Source of the DNA: Agromyces agglutinans
GTDB lineage: Bacteria > Actinomycetota > Actinomycetes > Actinomycetales > Microbacteriaceae
Reading direction: 5' to 3'
Length of the DNA: 64,000 nt
Assembly: GCF_009647605.1 (NCBI RefSeq)
Contig: NZ_WJIF01000001.1
Location: 169,655 to 233,654, forward strand
Shown: positions 53,718 through 62,963 of the stretch, piece after piece
Position numbering within the stretch: position 1 is the stretch's first letter
Layout of the letters: each line of letters opens with the position of its first letter
The notes under the pieces: generated by a model
Database searches by the model: none
What the model saw: the letters and a program-made list of their open reading frames with translations, nothing else
Told to the model about the DNA's origin: nothing
Program-made: the position numbers and the translations under genes

Positions 53718-54002
53718 CTCTGGTGCACTCCTATGCCGGTCGCGACGGCCGCGCCGCCGGTCCCGGTACTCCTCGGAGCGGTTCCGTGCGTGGCGCGGTC
53801 CCGCCAAACTTCTCGTGAGCTCCCGGCCGTCGGCCGGGTCGCTTCTCTCTTCGCGGTGCGTTCACCGCCGGTGCGGATGCGGGGCATCCTTGAAAGCCTT
53901 CGTCGGCGTCGTGCCGGGCGCGGCCCGGACGACTCCTTCGATTATCGCACGATCGCACCGGGGTCACCGGAACCGCCATGCCCGCCGTGCCATAATCCGA
54001 GC
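53718..54002. other. 285-bp region between divergent rne and VKOR genes
   Basis: Contains the VKOR -10 CATAAT (53991-53996) and, on the minus strand, what must be a long rne 5' leader (RNase E messages are often autoregulated through theirs). No other gene is supported. Confidence 0.5.
53991..53996 (+). promoter_or_regulatory. -10 element for VKOR gene
   Basis: CATAAT, 6 bases before the ATG at 54003; leaderless configuration. Confidence 0.5.
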
Positions 54003-54623
54003 ATGGCCGACTCCCCCAGCCCCGCCGGCAAGCGCGCGCTCGGCGTGTTCCTCCTCATCGCGGGGGCCCTCGGCCTCCTGGCCGCGTGGGAGCTGTCGAT
54101 CGAGAAGGTGCTCACGCTCGCCGACCCGTCGCACGTGCCCAACTGCAACGTCGGGGTGCTGGTCGGCTGCAGCACGAACCTCGCGTCGTGGCAGGGGTCC
54201 GTCTTCGGGTTCCCGAACCCGTTCGTCGGCATGATGGCGTGGCCGGTCGTGATCACCATCGCCGTCGCGCTGATCGGCGGGGTGCGCTTCCCGCGCTGGT
54301 TCTGGCTGGGCTTCAACGTCGGCGTCGCCGGAGCGCTCGCCTTCGTGGGGTGGCTGATCTTCCAGAGCATCTACGTGCTCGACGTGCTGTGCCCGTGGTG
54401 CATGCTCACGTGGGCGGTGACGATCCCGACCTTCTGGGCTGTGACGCTCGACAATCTCCGCGAGGGACGCATCCCCGCGAGCCCGCGCATCCGGCGCCTC
54501 GCAGCCGCCTGGTATGGCTGGATCCCGCTGATCACGGTGGTCTGCTACCTCGTGGTCATCCTGCTCGCCCAGGCGCAGATGAACGCCATCCCCCGGGTGC
54601 TGCTCGACCTGCAGAACCTCTGA
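54003..54623 (+). CDS. Vitamin K epoxide reductase (VKOR) family membrane protein
   Basis: Membrane thiol oxidoreductase of 206 aa that passes electrons to menaquinone and reoxidises a DsbA-like partner. The active-site CPWC is in LDVLCPWCMLTW near residue 130, and the outer loop pair Cys is in VPNCNVGVLVGC near residue 45-55, with the conserved Ser/Thr in TNLASWQG. Five hydrophobic segments are visible. In actinobacteria this makes disulfides in exported proteins. ATG at 54003. Divergent from rne; followed by a hairpin before the convergent ndk gene. Confidence 0.95.
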   Translation: MADSPSPAGKRALGVFLLIAGALGLLAAWELSIEKVLTLADPSHVPNCNVGVLVGCSTNLASWQGSVFGFPNPFVGMMAWPVVITIAVALIGGVRFPRWFWLGFNVGVAGALAFVGWLIFQSIYVLDVLCPWCMLTWAVTIPTFWAVTLDNLREGRIPASPRIRRLAAAWYGWIPLITVVCYLVVILLAQAQMNAIPRVLLDLQNL

Positions 54624-54630
54624 CCCGTCA

Positions 54631-54663
54631 CGGCGGCCGAGGAGCGCAGCTCCCCGACCGCCG
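54631..54663. terminator. Bidirectional terminator between VKOR gene and ndk
   Basis: CGGCGG...GGAGC-GCA-GCTCC...CCGCCG, a nested two-part stem in the 56-bp spacer between convergent stops. Confidence 0.6.
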
Positions 54664-54679
54664 CGAGTCGGCCGTCGGA

Positions 54680-55102
54680 TCAGGCGAACCAGAGCGCGAG
54701 CTCGCGCTCGGCCGACTCGACCGAGTCCGAGCCGTGCACGAGGTTCTGCTGGACCTTCAGGCCCCAGTCGCGACCGAAGTCGCCGCGGATGGTGCCGGGT
54801 GCCGCCGTGGTCGGGTCGGTCGTGCCCGCGAGCACGCGGAAGCCCTCGATGACGCGGTTGCCGGCGACGCGCATCGCGACCACCGGGCCCGACTCCATGA
54901 ACTCCACGAGCGGCTCGTAGAAGGGCTTGCCTTCGTGCTCGGCGTAGTGCTTCGCGAGGAGTTCCCGGTCGGCCTGCACGAGGCGGATGTCGACGAGCGA
55001 GTAGCCCTTCGCCTCGATGCGGCGCAGGATCTCGCCGGTCAGGTTGCGGGCCACGCCGTCGGGCTTGACGAGGACGAGGGTCTCCTCGATCGCGGTGGTC
55101 AT
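54680..55102 (-). CDS. ndk: Nucleoside diphosphate kinase
   Basis: Transfers the gamma-phosphate of ATP to nucleoside diphosphates by a phosphohistidine intermediate; 140 aa. ETLVLVKPDGVARNLTGEIL, the loop GTIRGDFGRD and the active His123 in NLVHGSDSVESAERE are standard. ATG at 55102. It overlaps the DUF4233 gene end by 4 bp, so ileS, folC, DUF4233 and ndk are one overlapping leftward run. Confidence 0.98.
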   Translation of the reverse strand: MTTAIEETLVLVKPDGVARNLTGEILRRIEAKGYSLVDIRLVQADRELLAKHYAEHEGKPFYEPLVEFMESGPVVAMRVAGNRVIEGFRVLAGTTDPTTAAPGTIRGDFGRDWGLKVQQNLVHGSDSVESAERELALWFA

Positions 55103-55542
55103 GGCGTTTCCTTCCCGGCCGCGTCGAACGCGGCCTTGTCTCGATCGATGCGGGCGCCCGTGATCATCGCGTACGCCCAGATGCCGCCGAAGAGTGCACC
55201 GACGAAGAACATCGCCGGATTGAGCAGCCCCGACAGCAGGATCAGCGCCTGGACGGCCCAGCCGAGGCCGTACGCCCAGGGAAACCGCAGCAAGCCGATG
55301 GTCGCGACCATCAGCACGATGCAGATGCCGCCGGCGACGAGGATCGCCCAGCGCGGCAGGTCGAACGGCGTCTCGCCGTCGACCGCGAGCCCCCACAGCA
55401 CGAGCGCCGCGAGGAACACGACGATCAGCTCGAAGCCGAGCACGATCGACGCGAGGCTGCGGCGCACCGAGCGCGGCGCGGGCGGCGGCGTCGGGCCGGA
55501 TGCGTCGGTCGCGCCGGTCGCGTCGGACCCGTCGCCGCTCAT
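55099..55542 (-). CDS. DUF4233-family membrane protein
   Basis: Membrane protein of 147 aa, actinobacterial DUF4233 family, function unknown. Three to four hydrophobic segments are visible (SIVLGFELIVVFLAALVLWG, WAILVAGGICIVLMVATIGL, WAVQALILLSGLLNPAMFF). A hydrophilic Pro-rich N-terminus of about 25 residues precedes them. The ATG at 55542 overlaps the folC stop (ATGA) and the stop overlaps the ndk start. The DUF4233 gene commonly lies between folC and ndk in actinobacteria. Confidence 0.9.
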   Translation of the reverse strand: MSGDGSDATGATDASGPTPPPAPRSVRRSLASIVLGFELIVVFLAALVLWGLAVDGETPFDLPRWAILVAGGICIVLMVATIGLLRFPWAYGLGWAVQALILLSGLLNPAMFFVGALFGGIWAYAMITGARIDRDKAAFDAAGKETP

Positions 55543-56909
55543 GCGCGGCCCCATCCGCGGTCATCGGCGTAGGCGAGCGCCTCGCCGACGAGCGTGATCG
55601 AGCCGGCCACGACGACGCCGCGGCCGGGTTCGGCGGCGGCCCAGTCGCGGGCGGTCTCGATCGCCTCCTCGAACCGGTCGACGACCTGCACCCGGTCGGG
55701 GCCGACGACGGATGCCGCGACGGCGCCGAGCTCGTCGGCGCCGACGGCGCGGTCGGACTCGCTCTGCGTGACGAGGAATCGCGCGCCGGTTCGGGCGAGC
55801 TCGCGGACGATGCCCGGCGCATCCTTGTCGGTGAGCACGCCCAGGACGATCACCAGCTCGGCGAAGTCGAAGTACTCCTCGAGCGAGGAGGCCAGCGACT
55901 CGGCGCCGTGCGGGTTGTGCGCGGCGTCGACGATGATCGTCGGGTCGCTCGCGATCCGCTGCAGGCGCCCGGGCGAGGTCGCCGCCGCGAGCCCGCCCTG
56001 CACGACCTCGTCGGCCAGCCGCACCGTGCCCGCGCCGAGGAACGACTCGACGGCGGCGATGGCGAGGGCCGCGTTGTCGGCCTGGTGACGGCCGGACAAC
56101 GGCAGCGCCAGGTCGCGGTACTCCCCGGCGAGCCCGCGGACCGACACGACCTGCCCGCCCACGGCGACCTGGCTGTCGAGCACCGCGAATCCGCCGCCCT
56201 CGACCTCGAGGCTCGCGTCGCGCGACTCGGCGACCTCGGAAAGCACCTCGAGCGCCTCGGGGCGCTGGAACGCGGTGACGACGGATGCCCCGGGCTTGAT
56301 GATGCCCGCCTTGGTGCGCGCGATCTCGGCCACGGTGGAGCCCAGCCGAGCGACGTGGTCGAGCGCGATGGGCGTGAAGACCGCGACCTGGCCGTCGGCG
56401 ACGTTCGTCGAGTCCCACTCGCCGCCCATGCCCACCTCGAGCACGACCACGTCGACGGGGGCATCCGCGAAGACGGCGAACGCGAGCACGGTGAGCGCCT
56501 CGAAGAACGTCAGCGACGGCTCGCCGGCGGCCTCGAGCTCCGCGTCGACGATCGCGACGTAGGGCTCGATCTCCGACCAGATGCGGGCGACGTCGCCGTC
56601 GGAGACGGGCTGGCCGTCGACCCGGATGCGCTCGGTGAACCGCTCGAGGTGCGGGCTCGTCGAGAGGCCCGTGCGCAGCCCGCTCGCGCGCAGCAGGCTC
56701 TCGATGATGCGCGCGGTCGAGGTCTTGCCGTTGGTGCCGGTCAGGTGGATGACGGGCGCCGCCCGGTGCAGGTCGCCGAGCAGCTCGACGGCGCGGCGCG
56801 TGGCGCCGAGCCTCGGCTCGGGGGCCCGCTCGCCGATGCGGGCGAGCAGGTCGGCGTAGACGGCGTCGGCCGCCTCGCGGGCGTCGTCGTCGAACGTGTC
56901 GTCGGTCAC
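55539..56909 (-). CDS. folC: Bifunctional folylpolyglutamate/dihydrofolate synthase
   Basis: Adds glutamates to folates and, in dual forms, makes dihydrofolate from dihydropteroate; 456 aa, Mur-ligase fold. [20 protein letters not shown] is the ATP loop, followed by [18 protein letters not shown] and [14 protein letters not shown]; the C-terminal domain has [23 protein letters not shown] at 56909 overlaps the ileS stop by 4 bp. A basic or acidic N-terminal extension of about 30 residues is present, as usual in actinobacteria. Confidence 0.96.
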   Translation of the reverse strand: MTDDTFDDDAREAADAVYADLLARIGERAPEPRLGATRRAVELLGDLHRAAPVIHLTGTNGKTSTARIIESLLRASGLRTGLSTSPHLERFTERIRVDGQPVSDGDVARIWSEIEPYVAIVDAELEAAGEPSLTFFEALTVLAFAVFADAPVDVVVLEVGMGGEWDSTNVADGQVAVFTPIALDHVARLGSTVAEIARTKAGIIKPGASVVTAFQRPEALEVLSEVAESRDASLEVEGGGFAVLDSQVAVGGQVVSVRGLAGEYRDLALPLSGRHQADNAALAIAAVESFLGAGTVRLADEVVQGGLAAATSPGRLQRIASDPTIIVDAAHNPHGAESLASSLEEYFDFAELVIVLGVLTDKDAPGIVRELARTGARFLVTQSESDRAVGADELGAVAASVVGPDRVQVVDRFEEAIETARDWAAAEPGRGVVVAGSITLVGEALAYADDRGWGRA

Positions 56910-59900
56910 ACTGCCTCCAGGTCCACGAGCAGGCTCGATCCGTCGCCGACCGCCTTCGCCGCCGCGGCGCCGGCCACGTCGACCGACTCGGCGACCTCGA
57001 GCTCCGCGGCGAGGGTCTCGCCCGCGATCAGCTCGCGGTGCGCGTCGACGGCCGCGACGCCCGCGGCATCGAGCGTGAGACCCAGCCGGATGCGGTCGCC
57101 GACCGCGAGGCCGGCGGCCTTGCGCGCCTCCTGCACGGCGCGAACGACGTCTCGCGCGAGGCCCTCGGCCTCGAGTGCGGGGGTCGTGGCGGTGTCGAGG
57201 AGCACGAACCCGCCGTCGGCGAGGAGGCCGAGAGCGGTCTCGCCGTCGCCCGCTCCCCCGGCCTCGAGCACCAGGTCGTACTCGCCGGGCTCGAGCGCGA
57301 TGCCGCCCGCGACGACGAGTTCGCCGTCGAGCGTCCAGTCGCCCGACCGGGCGCCCTGGATGGCCTGCTGCACCTGCTTGCCGAGACGCGGGCCGGCCGC
57401 GCGGGCGTTGACCGTGAGGCGCTTCGTGACCCCGTAACGGTCGGCGCTGCCCGCGTCGAGCGGCACGAAGGCGACCGACTTCACGTTGAGCTCGTCGCGC
57501 AGGATCGCCTCGAACGGCGCGAGGGCCGAGGCATCCGTGGCGACGACGGTGAGCTGCCCGAGCGGCAGTCGCACCCGGCGACCGGCCTGCTTGCGCAGCG
57601 CCAGCGCCGTGCTCGAGATCTCGCGCACCGCGTCCATGGCGCGGACGAGCGCCGGGTCCTCCGGGAACTCGGCGGCGTCGGGCCAATCGGTCAGGTGCAC
57701 GCTGCGCCCGCCCGTGAGCCCGCGCCACACCTTCTCGGTGACCAGGGGCAGCAGCGGGGTGGCGAGCCGCGTGAGCGTCTCGAGCACGGTGTACAGCGTG
57801 TCGAAGGCCTCGGTGCCCGAGCCGTCTGCGGCGACGCCGGCCCAGAACCGGTCACGCGAGCGCCGCACGTACCAGTTCGTCAGCACGTCGGCGAAGTCGC
57901 GCAGCTTCTGCGCGGCGAGCGGCGAGTCGAACGCGTCGAGGTCGGCGGTGACGGCCACGACGAGGTCGCGCAGCTTCGCGAGGAGGTACCGGTCGAGCAC
58001 GTCGGTCGACGTCGTCGATCGGGATGCCTCGTAGCCGCCCTCGCGCGCCGTGTTGGCGTAGAGCGAGAAGAAGTACCAGGTGCTCCACAGCGGCAGCATG
58101 AGCTGGCGCACGCCCTCGCGGATGCCCTCCTCGGTCACGATGAGGTTGCCGCCGCGCAGCACCGGGCTCGACATCAGGAACCAGCGCATCGCGTCGGAGC
58201 CGTCGCGGTCGAACACCTGGTTGACGTCGGGGTAGTTGCGCAGCGACTTCGACATCTTCTGGCCGTCGTTGCCGAGCACGATGCCGTGGCTGACGACGTT
58301 CCGGTAGGCCGGCCGGTCGAACAGCGCGGTGGAGAGCACGTGCATCACGTAGAACCAGCCGCGCGTCTGCCCGATGTACTCGACGATGAAGTCGGACGGA
58401 TGATGCGTGTCGAACCACTCGCGGTTCTCGAACGGGTAGTGCACCTGCGCGAAGGGCATCGAGCCCGAGTCGAACCAGACGTCGAGCACGTCGGGGATGC
58501 GCCGCATGGTCGAGCGACCCGTGGGGTCGTCGGGATTCGGCCGCGTGAGCTCGTCGATGTAGGGCCGGTGCAGGTCGGGCTCGCCGGCGCCGTTGAGGGG
58601 CAGTCGCCCGAAGTCGCGCTCGATCTCCTCGAGCGACCCGTACACGTCGACGCGCGGGTACTCGGGGTCGTCGCTCTTCCACACCGGGATCGGAGACCCG
58701 AAGTAGCGGTTGCGACTGACCGACCAGTCGCGCGCACCCGCGACCCACTTGCCGAACTGGCCGTCCTTCACGTTCTCGGGCACCCAGGTGATCTCCTGGT
58801 TGAGCTCGCCCATGCGGTCGCGGAACTCGGGCACGCGCACGAACCAGCTGGACACGGCCTTGTAGATGAGGGGGTTCCGGCAGCGCCAGCAGTGCGGGTA
58901 CGAGTGCTCGTAGCTCGCCTGCCGCAGCAGCCGCCCCTCGGCCTTCAGCACCTGCGTGAGCGGCTTGTTCGCGTCGCTCCAGAGCAGGCCCGCCACGTCG
59001 GTCACGACGGGCAGGAAGCGCCCGGCGTCGTCGAGCGAGAGGATCACCGGGATGCCCGCGGCCTCGCCGATGCGCTGGTCCTCCTCGCCGTAGGCGGGCG
59101 CCTGGTGCACGATGCCGGTGCCGTCTTCCGTGGTGACGTAGTCGGCGACGAGCACCTGCCACGCGTGCTGGAGGCCGTACGCCTCGACATCGGCGTAGTA
59201 GTCGAACAGGCGGTCGTAGGTGACGCCCTCGAGCTCGGCGCCGCGCACCGTGCGCGAGATCGCCGCGCGCGCGTCGTCGGCGGAGTCGTAGCCGAGTTCC
59301 TTCGCGTACCCGCCGACGAGGTCGCGCGCGAGCAGGTACTCGGCGCCGAGCACCTCGGTGTCGGATGCGGTGCCCGGGGTCTCCTCGCGCAGCACGGTCG
59401 CGTCGGGGGTGCCGTTCGGCCCGGCCGGCACGACGGCGTACTCGATGTCGGGACCGACGGCCAGCGCGAAGTTCGTCGGCAGCGTCCACGGCGTCGTCGT
59501 CCACGCGAGCGCGCGCACGGCGGTGAGGCCGAGCGACTCGGCCTTCGCACCCGTGAGCGGGAAGGTGACCGTGACGGTCTGGTCCTGGCGCATCTTGTAG
59601 ACGTCGTCGTCCATGCGCAGCTCGTGGTTGGACAGCGGCGTCTGGTCGCGCCAGCAGTACGGCAGCACGCGGTGGCCCTCGTAGGCGAGGCCCTTCTCGT
59701 GCAGCGTCTTGAACGCCCAGATGACGCTCTCCATGAACGTCACGTCGAGCGTCTTGTAGTCGTGCTCGAAGTCGACCCAGCGCGCCTGCCGGGTGACGTA
59801 CTCCTGCCATTCCTTCGTGTAGCGCAGGACCGCGTCGCGGGCGGCCTGGTTGAACGCCGCGATGCCCATCTGCTCGATCTCGCTCTTGTCGGTGATGCCG

Positions 59901-60217
59901 AGCTGGCGCTCGGCCTCGAGCTCGGCGGGCAGGCCGTGCGTGTCCCAGCCGAAGCGGCGGTGCACCTGCTTGCCGCGCATCGTCTGGTAGCGCGGGAAGA
60001 GGTCCTTCGCGTACCCGGTGAGGAGGTGCCCGTAGTGCGGCAGGCCGTTGGCGAACGGCGGACCGTCGTAGAACACCCACTCGGGCGCGCCCTCGCGCTG
60101 GTCGATCGAGGCCTGGAAGGTGCCGTCGGCCTTCCAGTGGCCGAGGACCTCCTGTTCGACCGCCGGGAAGTCCGGCGAGGGGACCACGCCGTGGTCGTCT
60201 GGGGTGCGCGGGTACAC
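56906..60217 (-). CDS. ileS: Isoleucyl-tRNA synthetase (eukaryotic-like IleRS2 type)
   Basis: Charges tRNA-Ile; 1103 aa. The HIGH motif is in [16 protein letters not shown], with the GLPHYGH form that marks the eukaryotic-like IleRS2 clade, and the KMSKS loop is in [15 protein letters not shown]. The CP1 editing domain lies between about residues 180 and 400, and the C-terminal anticodon-binding region is long, without the bacterial zinc ribbon seen in IleRS1. IleRS2 enzymes are less sensitive to mupirocin in known cases. The GTG at 60217 is preceded by AAGGAG, which sits in the T-box leader. First gene of the ileS-folC-DUF4233-ndk run. Confidence 0.95.
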   Translation of the reverse strand: MYPRTPDDHGVVPSPDFPAVEQEVLGHWKADGTFQASIDQREGAPEWVFYDGPPFANGLPHYGHLLTGYAKDLFPRYQTMRGKQVHRRFGWDTHGLPAELEAERQLGITDKSEIEQMGIAAFNQAARDAVLRYTKEWQEYVTRQARWVDFEHDYKTLDVTFMESVIWAFKTLHEKGLAYEGHRVLPYCWRDQTPLSNHELRMDDDVYKMRQDQTVTVTFPLTGAKAESLGLTAVRALAWTTTPWTLPTNFALAVGPDIEYAVVPAGPNGTPDATVLREETPGTASDTEVLGAEYLLARDLVGGYAKELGYDSADDARAAISRTVRGAELEGVTYDRLFDYYADVEAYGLQHAWQVLVADYVTTEDGTGIVHQAPAYGEEDQRIGEAAGIPVILSLDDAGRFLPVVTDVAGLLWSDANKPLTQVLKAEGRLLRQASYEHSYPHCWRCRNPLIYKAVSSWFVRVPEFRDRMGELNQEITWVPENVKDGQFGKWVAGARDWSVSRNRYFGSPIPVWKSDDPEYPRVDVYGSLEEIERDFGRLPLNGAGEPDLHRPYIDELTRPNPDDPTGRSTMRRIPDVLDVWFDSGSMPFAQVHYPFENREWFDTHHPSDFIVEYIGQTRGWFYVMHVLSTALFDRPAYRNVVSHGIVLGNDGQKMSKSLRNYPDVNQVFDRDGSDAMRWFLMSSPVLRGGNLIVTEEGIREGVRQLMLPLWSTWYFFSLYANTAREGGYEASRSTTSTDVLDRYLLAKLRDLVVAVTADLDAFDSPLAAQKLRDFADVLTNWYVRRSRDRFWAGVAADGSGTEAFDTLYTVLETLTRLATPLLPLVTEKVWRGLTGGRSVHLTDWPDAAEFPEDPALVRAMDAVREISSTALALRKQAGRRVRLPLGQLTVVATDASALAPFEAILRDELNVKSVAFVPLDAGSADRYGVTKRLTVNARAAGPRLGKQVQQAIQGARSGDWTLDGELVVAGGIALEPGEYDLVLEAGGAGDGETALGLLADGGFVLLDTATTPALEAEGLARDVVRAVQEARKAAGLAVGDRIRLGLTLDAAGVAAVDAHRELIAGETLAAELEVAESVDVAGAAAAKAVGDGSSLLVDLEAV

Positions 60218-60470
60218 GCTCGCTCCTTGCGGGGACAGTTGCCGTGTACGAGGACGGCGACGGCTCCCTGAGCCGCGTCGCGGTACCACCTCGCTTGCCA
60301 CGGGCATGCGCCCGCGACCCCTTGTTCTTCGGCGATGACGGGCCGGCCCCGTTCGGTTCTACTGGCGAGCGGATGCCTCGTGCCCTCGCGGACCCGCGAC
60401 GCCGTTCGCGTTCTTCCGAAGACTCCCCGGTGATGGCCGGATCGCAGTCGTTGGCACCAGTGTACCGGGC
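60218..60470 (-). ncRNA. T-box riboswitch (translational, isoleucine) upstream of ileS
   Basis: The minus strand holds the T-box core AGGTGGTACCGCG (60279-60291) and, further upstream, the short Stem I with specifier codon ATC at 60432-60434 in the context GGCCATCACCGG, fitting the ultrashort Stem I of actinobacterial ileS T-boxes. The message has an AAGGAG site just before the GTG that would be sequestered when tRNA-Ile is charged. Charged versus uncharged tRNA-Ile would control initiation. Confidence 0.9.
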
Positions 60471-60476
60471 GGCGGC

Positions 60477-61232
60477 TCAGCTCGTGGCGGGGCCCGTCGG
60501 CAGGGCGCGCTCGACGAGCGGGGCACGGTCGACGAGCGGGGCACGCTCGACGAGCGGGGCACGGTCGACGAGCGGGGCACGGTCGAGCATCGGGGCGAAG
60601 CCGCGGCACACCGGCGCGACCGCCCGGCGGACCTCCTCGGCGAGGTCGCCGCGCTCGACGCCCGACAGCGCCCACGTTCCGGCACCGGTCGCCGCGGCCG
60701 CAGCAACGGCGTTCGCCGCGGCCCGTACGAGCGCGGCGTCGATGCCGGGCGCCCGGCGGGCGAGGAAGTCGGCGAGCTCGCCGGCCACGCGAAGGAACCG
60801 GCCGAGCCCGGCTGCCAGGAACTCGTCGTAGGTCGCCATCGACTCGCGCTGGCTCAGCGCGATCGGCACGGCACCGCGCGGATGCCCCGCGGCGAGCGCG
60901 ACCACGGCGTGCTCGAGCGCGGCCGAGGGTGCGAGATCGGCGGGGGTCGCGTCGAGCACCGGCGCCAGGAGCGCGAGCGTCTCGTCGACGTCGACCCAGA
61001 GCAGGTCGGACTTCGCGGCGAAGTAGTTGAAGAAGGTGTTGCGCCCGACACCCGCGCGCTGGGCGATCTGGTCGATCGTCGTCTGCCCGTAGCCCTGCTC
61101 GAGGAAGAGCTCGCTCGCGGCGTCCTCGAGGGTGCGTCGAGAGGAGGCGCGGGGGCGGCCGCCGCGAGGGCGATCGCCGGGCCGGTCGCCCCGCGAGCCG
61201 TCACGTGGGCCGCGGCCGCCGGAATCCGTCAT
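60477..61232 (-). CDS. TetR/AcrR-family regulator with C-terminal hexapeptide repeat
   Basis: Repressor of 251 aa. A basic Gly/Arg/Asp-rich N-terminus of about 30 residues precedes the helix-turn-helix (LEDAASELFLEQGYGQTTID, QRAGVGRNTFFNYFAAKSDL). The ligand domain follows with Ala-rich helices. The last 32 residues are a repeat, DRAPLV/ERAPLV, encoded by an 18-bp tandem repeat, ending in LPTGPATS. I start at the ATG at 61232; longer frames include the promoter of the divergent transporter. Divergent from the ABC importer gene by 68 bp, so it probably controls it. Confidence 0.9.
   Translation of the reverse strand: MTDSGGRGPRDGSRGDRPGDRPRGGRPRASSRRTLEDAASELFLEQGYGQTTIDQIAQRAGVGRNTFFNYFAAKSDLLWVDVDETLALLAPVLDATPADLAPSAALEHAVVALAAGHPRGAVPIALSQRESMATYDEFLAAGLGRFLRVAGELADFLARRAPGIDAALVRAAANAVAAAAATGAGTWALSGVERGDLAEEVRRAVAPVCRGFAPMLDRAPLVDRAPLVERAPLVDRAPLVERALPTGPATS
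60511..60595. repeat. 18-bp tandem repeat inside the TetR gene
   Basis: Units at 60511-60528, 60529-60546, 60547-60564, 60565-60582, nearly identical (TCGACGAGCGGGGCACGG with one C/G alternation), plus a partial fifth. Each codes for one copy of the 6-aa unit. Confidence 0.93.
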
Positions 61233-61300
61233 AGGATCATTATGGACCGAGTACCGAAACCCTCCGGCCACCTCCCCCGCACCGATGGAGACCCACCCGC
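61233..61300. promoter_or_regulatory. Divergent promoter region, TetR gene / ABC importer operon
   Basis: 68 bp with an AT-rich TAGGATCATTATGG stretch (about 61232-61246) that is a plausible operator. Two overlapping promoters must lie here. Confidence 0.4.
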
Positions 61301-62959
61301 ATGCCTGCTTCACGCTCCCGCCGCCGCTTGGCCGCACTGGCCGCCTCGTCGATCGCCGCGGTCGCGCTCGCCGCGCTCGCCGGCTGCACCGCCGCCGATC
61401 CGAGCACCTCGAGCGGCGCGCCGACCGAGGGCGGCACGCTCGTGTACGCGACGGGCGACGCCGAGCCGAGCTGCCTCGACCCGCACGTCGGCGGCAACTA
61501 CCCGCAGGCGCTCATCGCCGGTCAGTACCTCGAGTCGCTCGTCTCGCTCGACGAATCCCGCGAGGTCGTGCCCTGGCTCGCGACGGGGTGGACCGTGAGC
61601 GACGACGGCCTGACCTGGGAGTTCACGCTGCGTGACGACGTGTCCTTCACCGACGGGACCCCGTTCGACGCCGCGGCCGTGAAGGCCAACATCGAGCACC
61701 TCCAGGATCCGGCGACCCAGTCGTCCACCGGTTACCTCGCGGTCGGCAAGATCGCGTCGGTCGAGGTCGTCTCCGACACCGTGGCGCGCCTGCACCTCAC
61801 CGCGCCCGACAGCGCGCTGCTCGAGTCGTTCGCACAGCCGTGGACGGCGATCCAGTCCCCCGCCGGCATCGCTCGCGGCATGGACGCGAACTGCCAGGCC
61901 CCGATCGGCACCGGTCCGTTCGTCGTCGAGGAGTGGGTGGCGCAGGACCACGTGTCGCTCGTGCGCAACGACGACTACCACGGCGGCCCGGCCGACCGCG
62001 GCCGCGACGATGCCGCATACCTCGACGGCATCGAGTGGCGCTTCATCCCCGACTCGGCGTCGCGCTACGCCGCGCTGCAGGCGGGCGAGGTCGACATCAT
62101 CGACAACGCGCAGCCCGACACGCTCGCCCAGGCCGATGAGGGCGGCGCCCTCGTCGAGATCGACGCGCCGCGACCGGGCGCCTCGAACCGGCTCGAGCTG
62201 AACGCCGGCCAGGCGCCGTTCGATGACGAGCGCGTGCGCGAGGCCTTCATCCGCGCGGTCGACGTGAACGACGGCATCGACAGCCTCTTCTTCGGCACGG
62301 CCGAGCGCTCGTACTCCGCGCTCTCGAGCGTCGAGCCGCTGGCCTACGCCGACGAGTCGCTCTTCGGCACCGACCTCGACGCCGCGAACGCCCTCCTCGA
62401 CGAGGCCGGGTGGACCGAGCGCGATGCCGACGGCATCCGCTCGAAGGACGGCGTACCGCTCGTGCTGCGCTTCCCGGTCTCCACGAACCAGTCGATCCCG
62501 GCGGAGCAGTCGCTCTTCGAGCAGGTGCAGGCGACCGCGAAGGAAGCCGGCTTCGACGTGCGCATCGAACCCGTCGACCTCTCCAGCTGGTACGGGGCGC
62601 TCTTCGCGAACGAGTACGAGCTGGTCAGCGCGCCGTACACGAAGATCGGCCCCGACGTGCTGCGCATCCTCTACCACTCCGACAGCATCACGCCGGCCCC
62701 GAGCGGCTACTTCGCCAACCTCGCGCAGCTGAGCGACCCGCAGCTCGATGCGCTGCTCACCGAGGCCGCGTCCGAGTCGGAGCCCGCCGCGCGCGCCGCA
62801 CTCTACGAGCAGGCGCAGCAGATCATCCTCGGCGGATTCCACGCGCTGCCCCTGTACGACCAGCAGAACCACTTCCTGCACTCGGCGGGGCTGCAGGGCG
62901 TGCGCGCGATGCCGACCGTGTCGACGCCGTGGTTCGCCGACGCCTGGCTCGCCGGCTGA
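61301..62959 (+). CDS. ABC transporter substrate-binding lipoprotein (family 5)
   Basis: Extracellular binding protein of 552 aa for a peptide, nickel or similar solute. Residues 1-29 are a lipoprotein signal with lipobox LAALAGC. The family-5 fold is shown by GGTLVYATGDAEPSCLDPHV, LATGWTVSDDGLTWEFTLRD and SFTDGTPFDAAAVKANIEHL, and APIGTGPFVVEEWV near residue 205. ATG at 61301. It is followed by a DppB-type permease gene 4 bp after the stop and by a second permease beyond the window. Divergent from a TetR regulator. Substrate cannot be predicted. Confidence 0.93.
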   Translation: MPASRSRRRLAALAASSIAAVALAALAGCTAADPSTSSGAPTEGGTLVYATGDAEPSCLDPHVGGNYPQALIAGQYLESLVSLDESREVVPWLATGWTVSDDGLTWEFTLRDDVSFTDGTPFDAAAVKANIEHLQDPATQSSTGYLAVGKIASVEVVSDTVARLHLTAPDSALLESFAQPWTAIQSPAGIARGMDANCQAPIGTGPFVVEEWVAQDHVSLVRNDDYHGGPADRGRDDAAYLDGIEWRFIPDSASRYAALQAGEVDIIDNAQPDTLAQADEGGALVEIDAPRPGASNRLELNAGQAPFDDERVREAFIRAVDVNDGIDSLFFGTAERSYSALSSVEPLAYADESLFGTDLDAANALLDEAGWTERDADGIRSKDGVPLVLRFPVSTNQSIPAEQSLFEQVQATAKEAGFDVRIEPVDLSSWYGALFANEYELVSAPYTKIGPDVLRILYHSDSITPAPSGYFANLAQLSDPQLDALLTEAASESEPAARAALYEQAQQIILGGFHALPLYDQQNHFLHSAGLQGVRAMPTVSTPWFADAWLAG

Positions 62960-62963
62960 TCGC

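Noticed and set aside
51534..54623. Plus-strand frame of 1029 aa across the rne gene into VKOR
   Set aside because: Only its last 206 codons (VKOR) match a family. The rest lies antisense to conserved RNase E/G sequence.
57038..60271. Plus-strand frame of 1077 aa opposite ileS
   Set aside because: ileS motifs (GLPHYGH, KMSKS) prove the minus strand. The plus frame has no family resemblance and is His/Asp/Val/Arg-rich.
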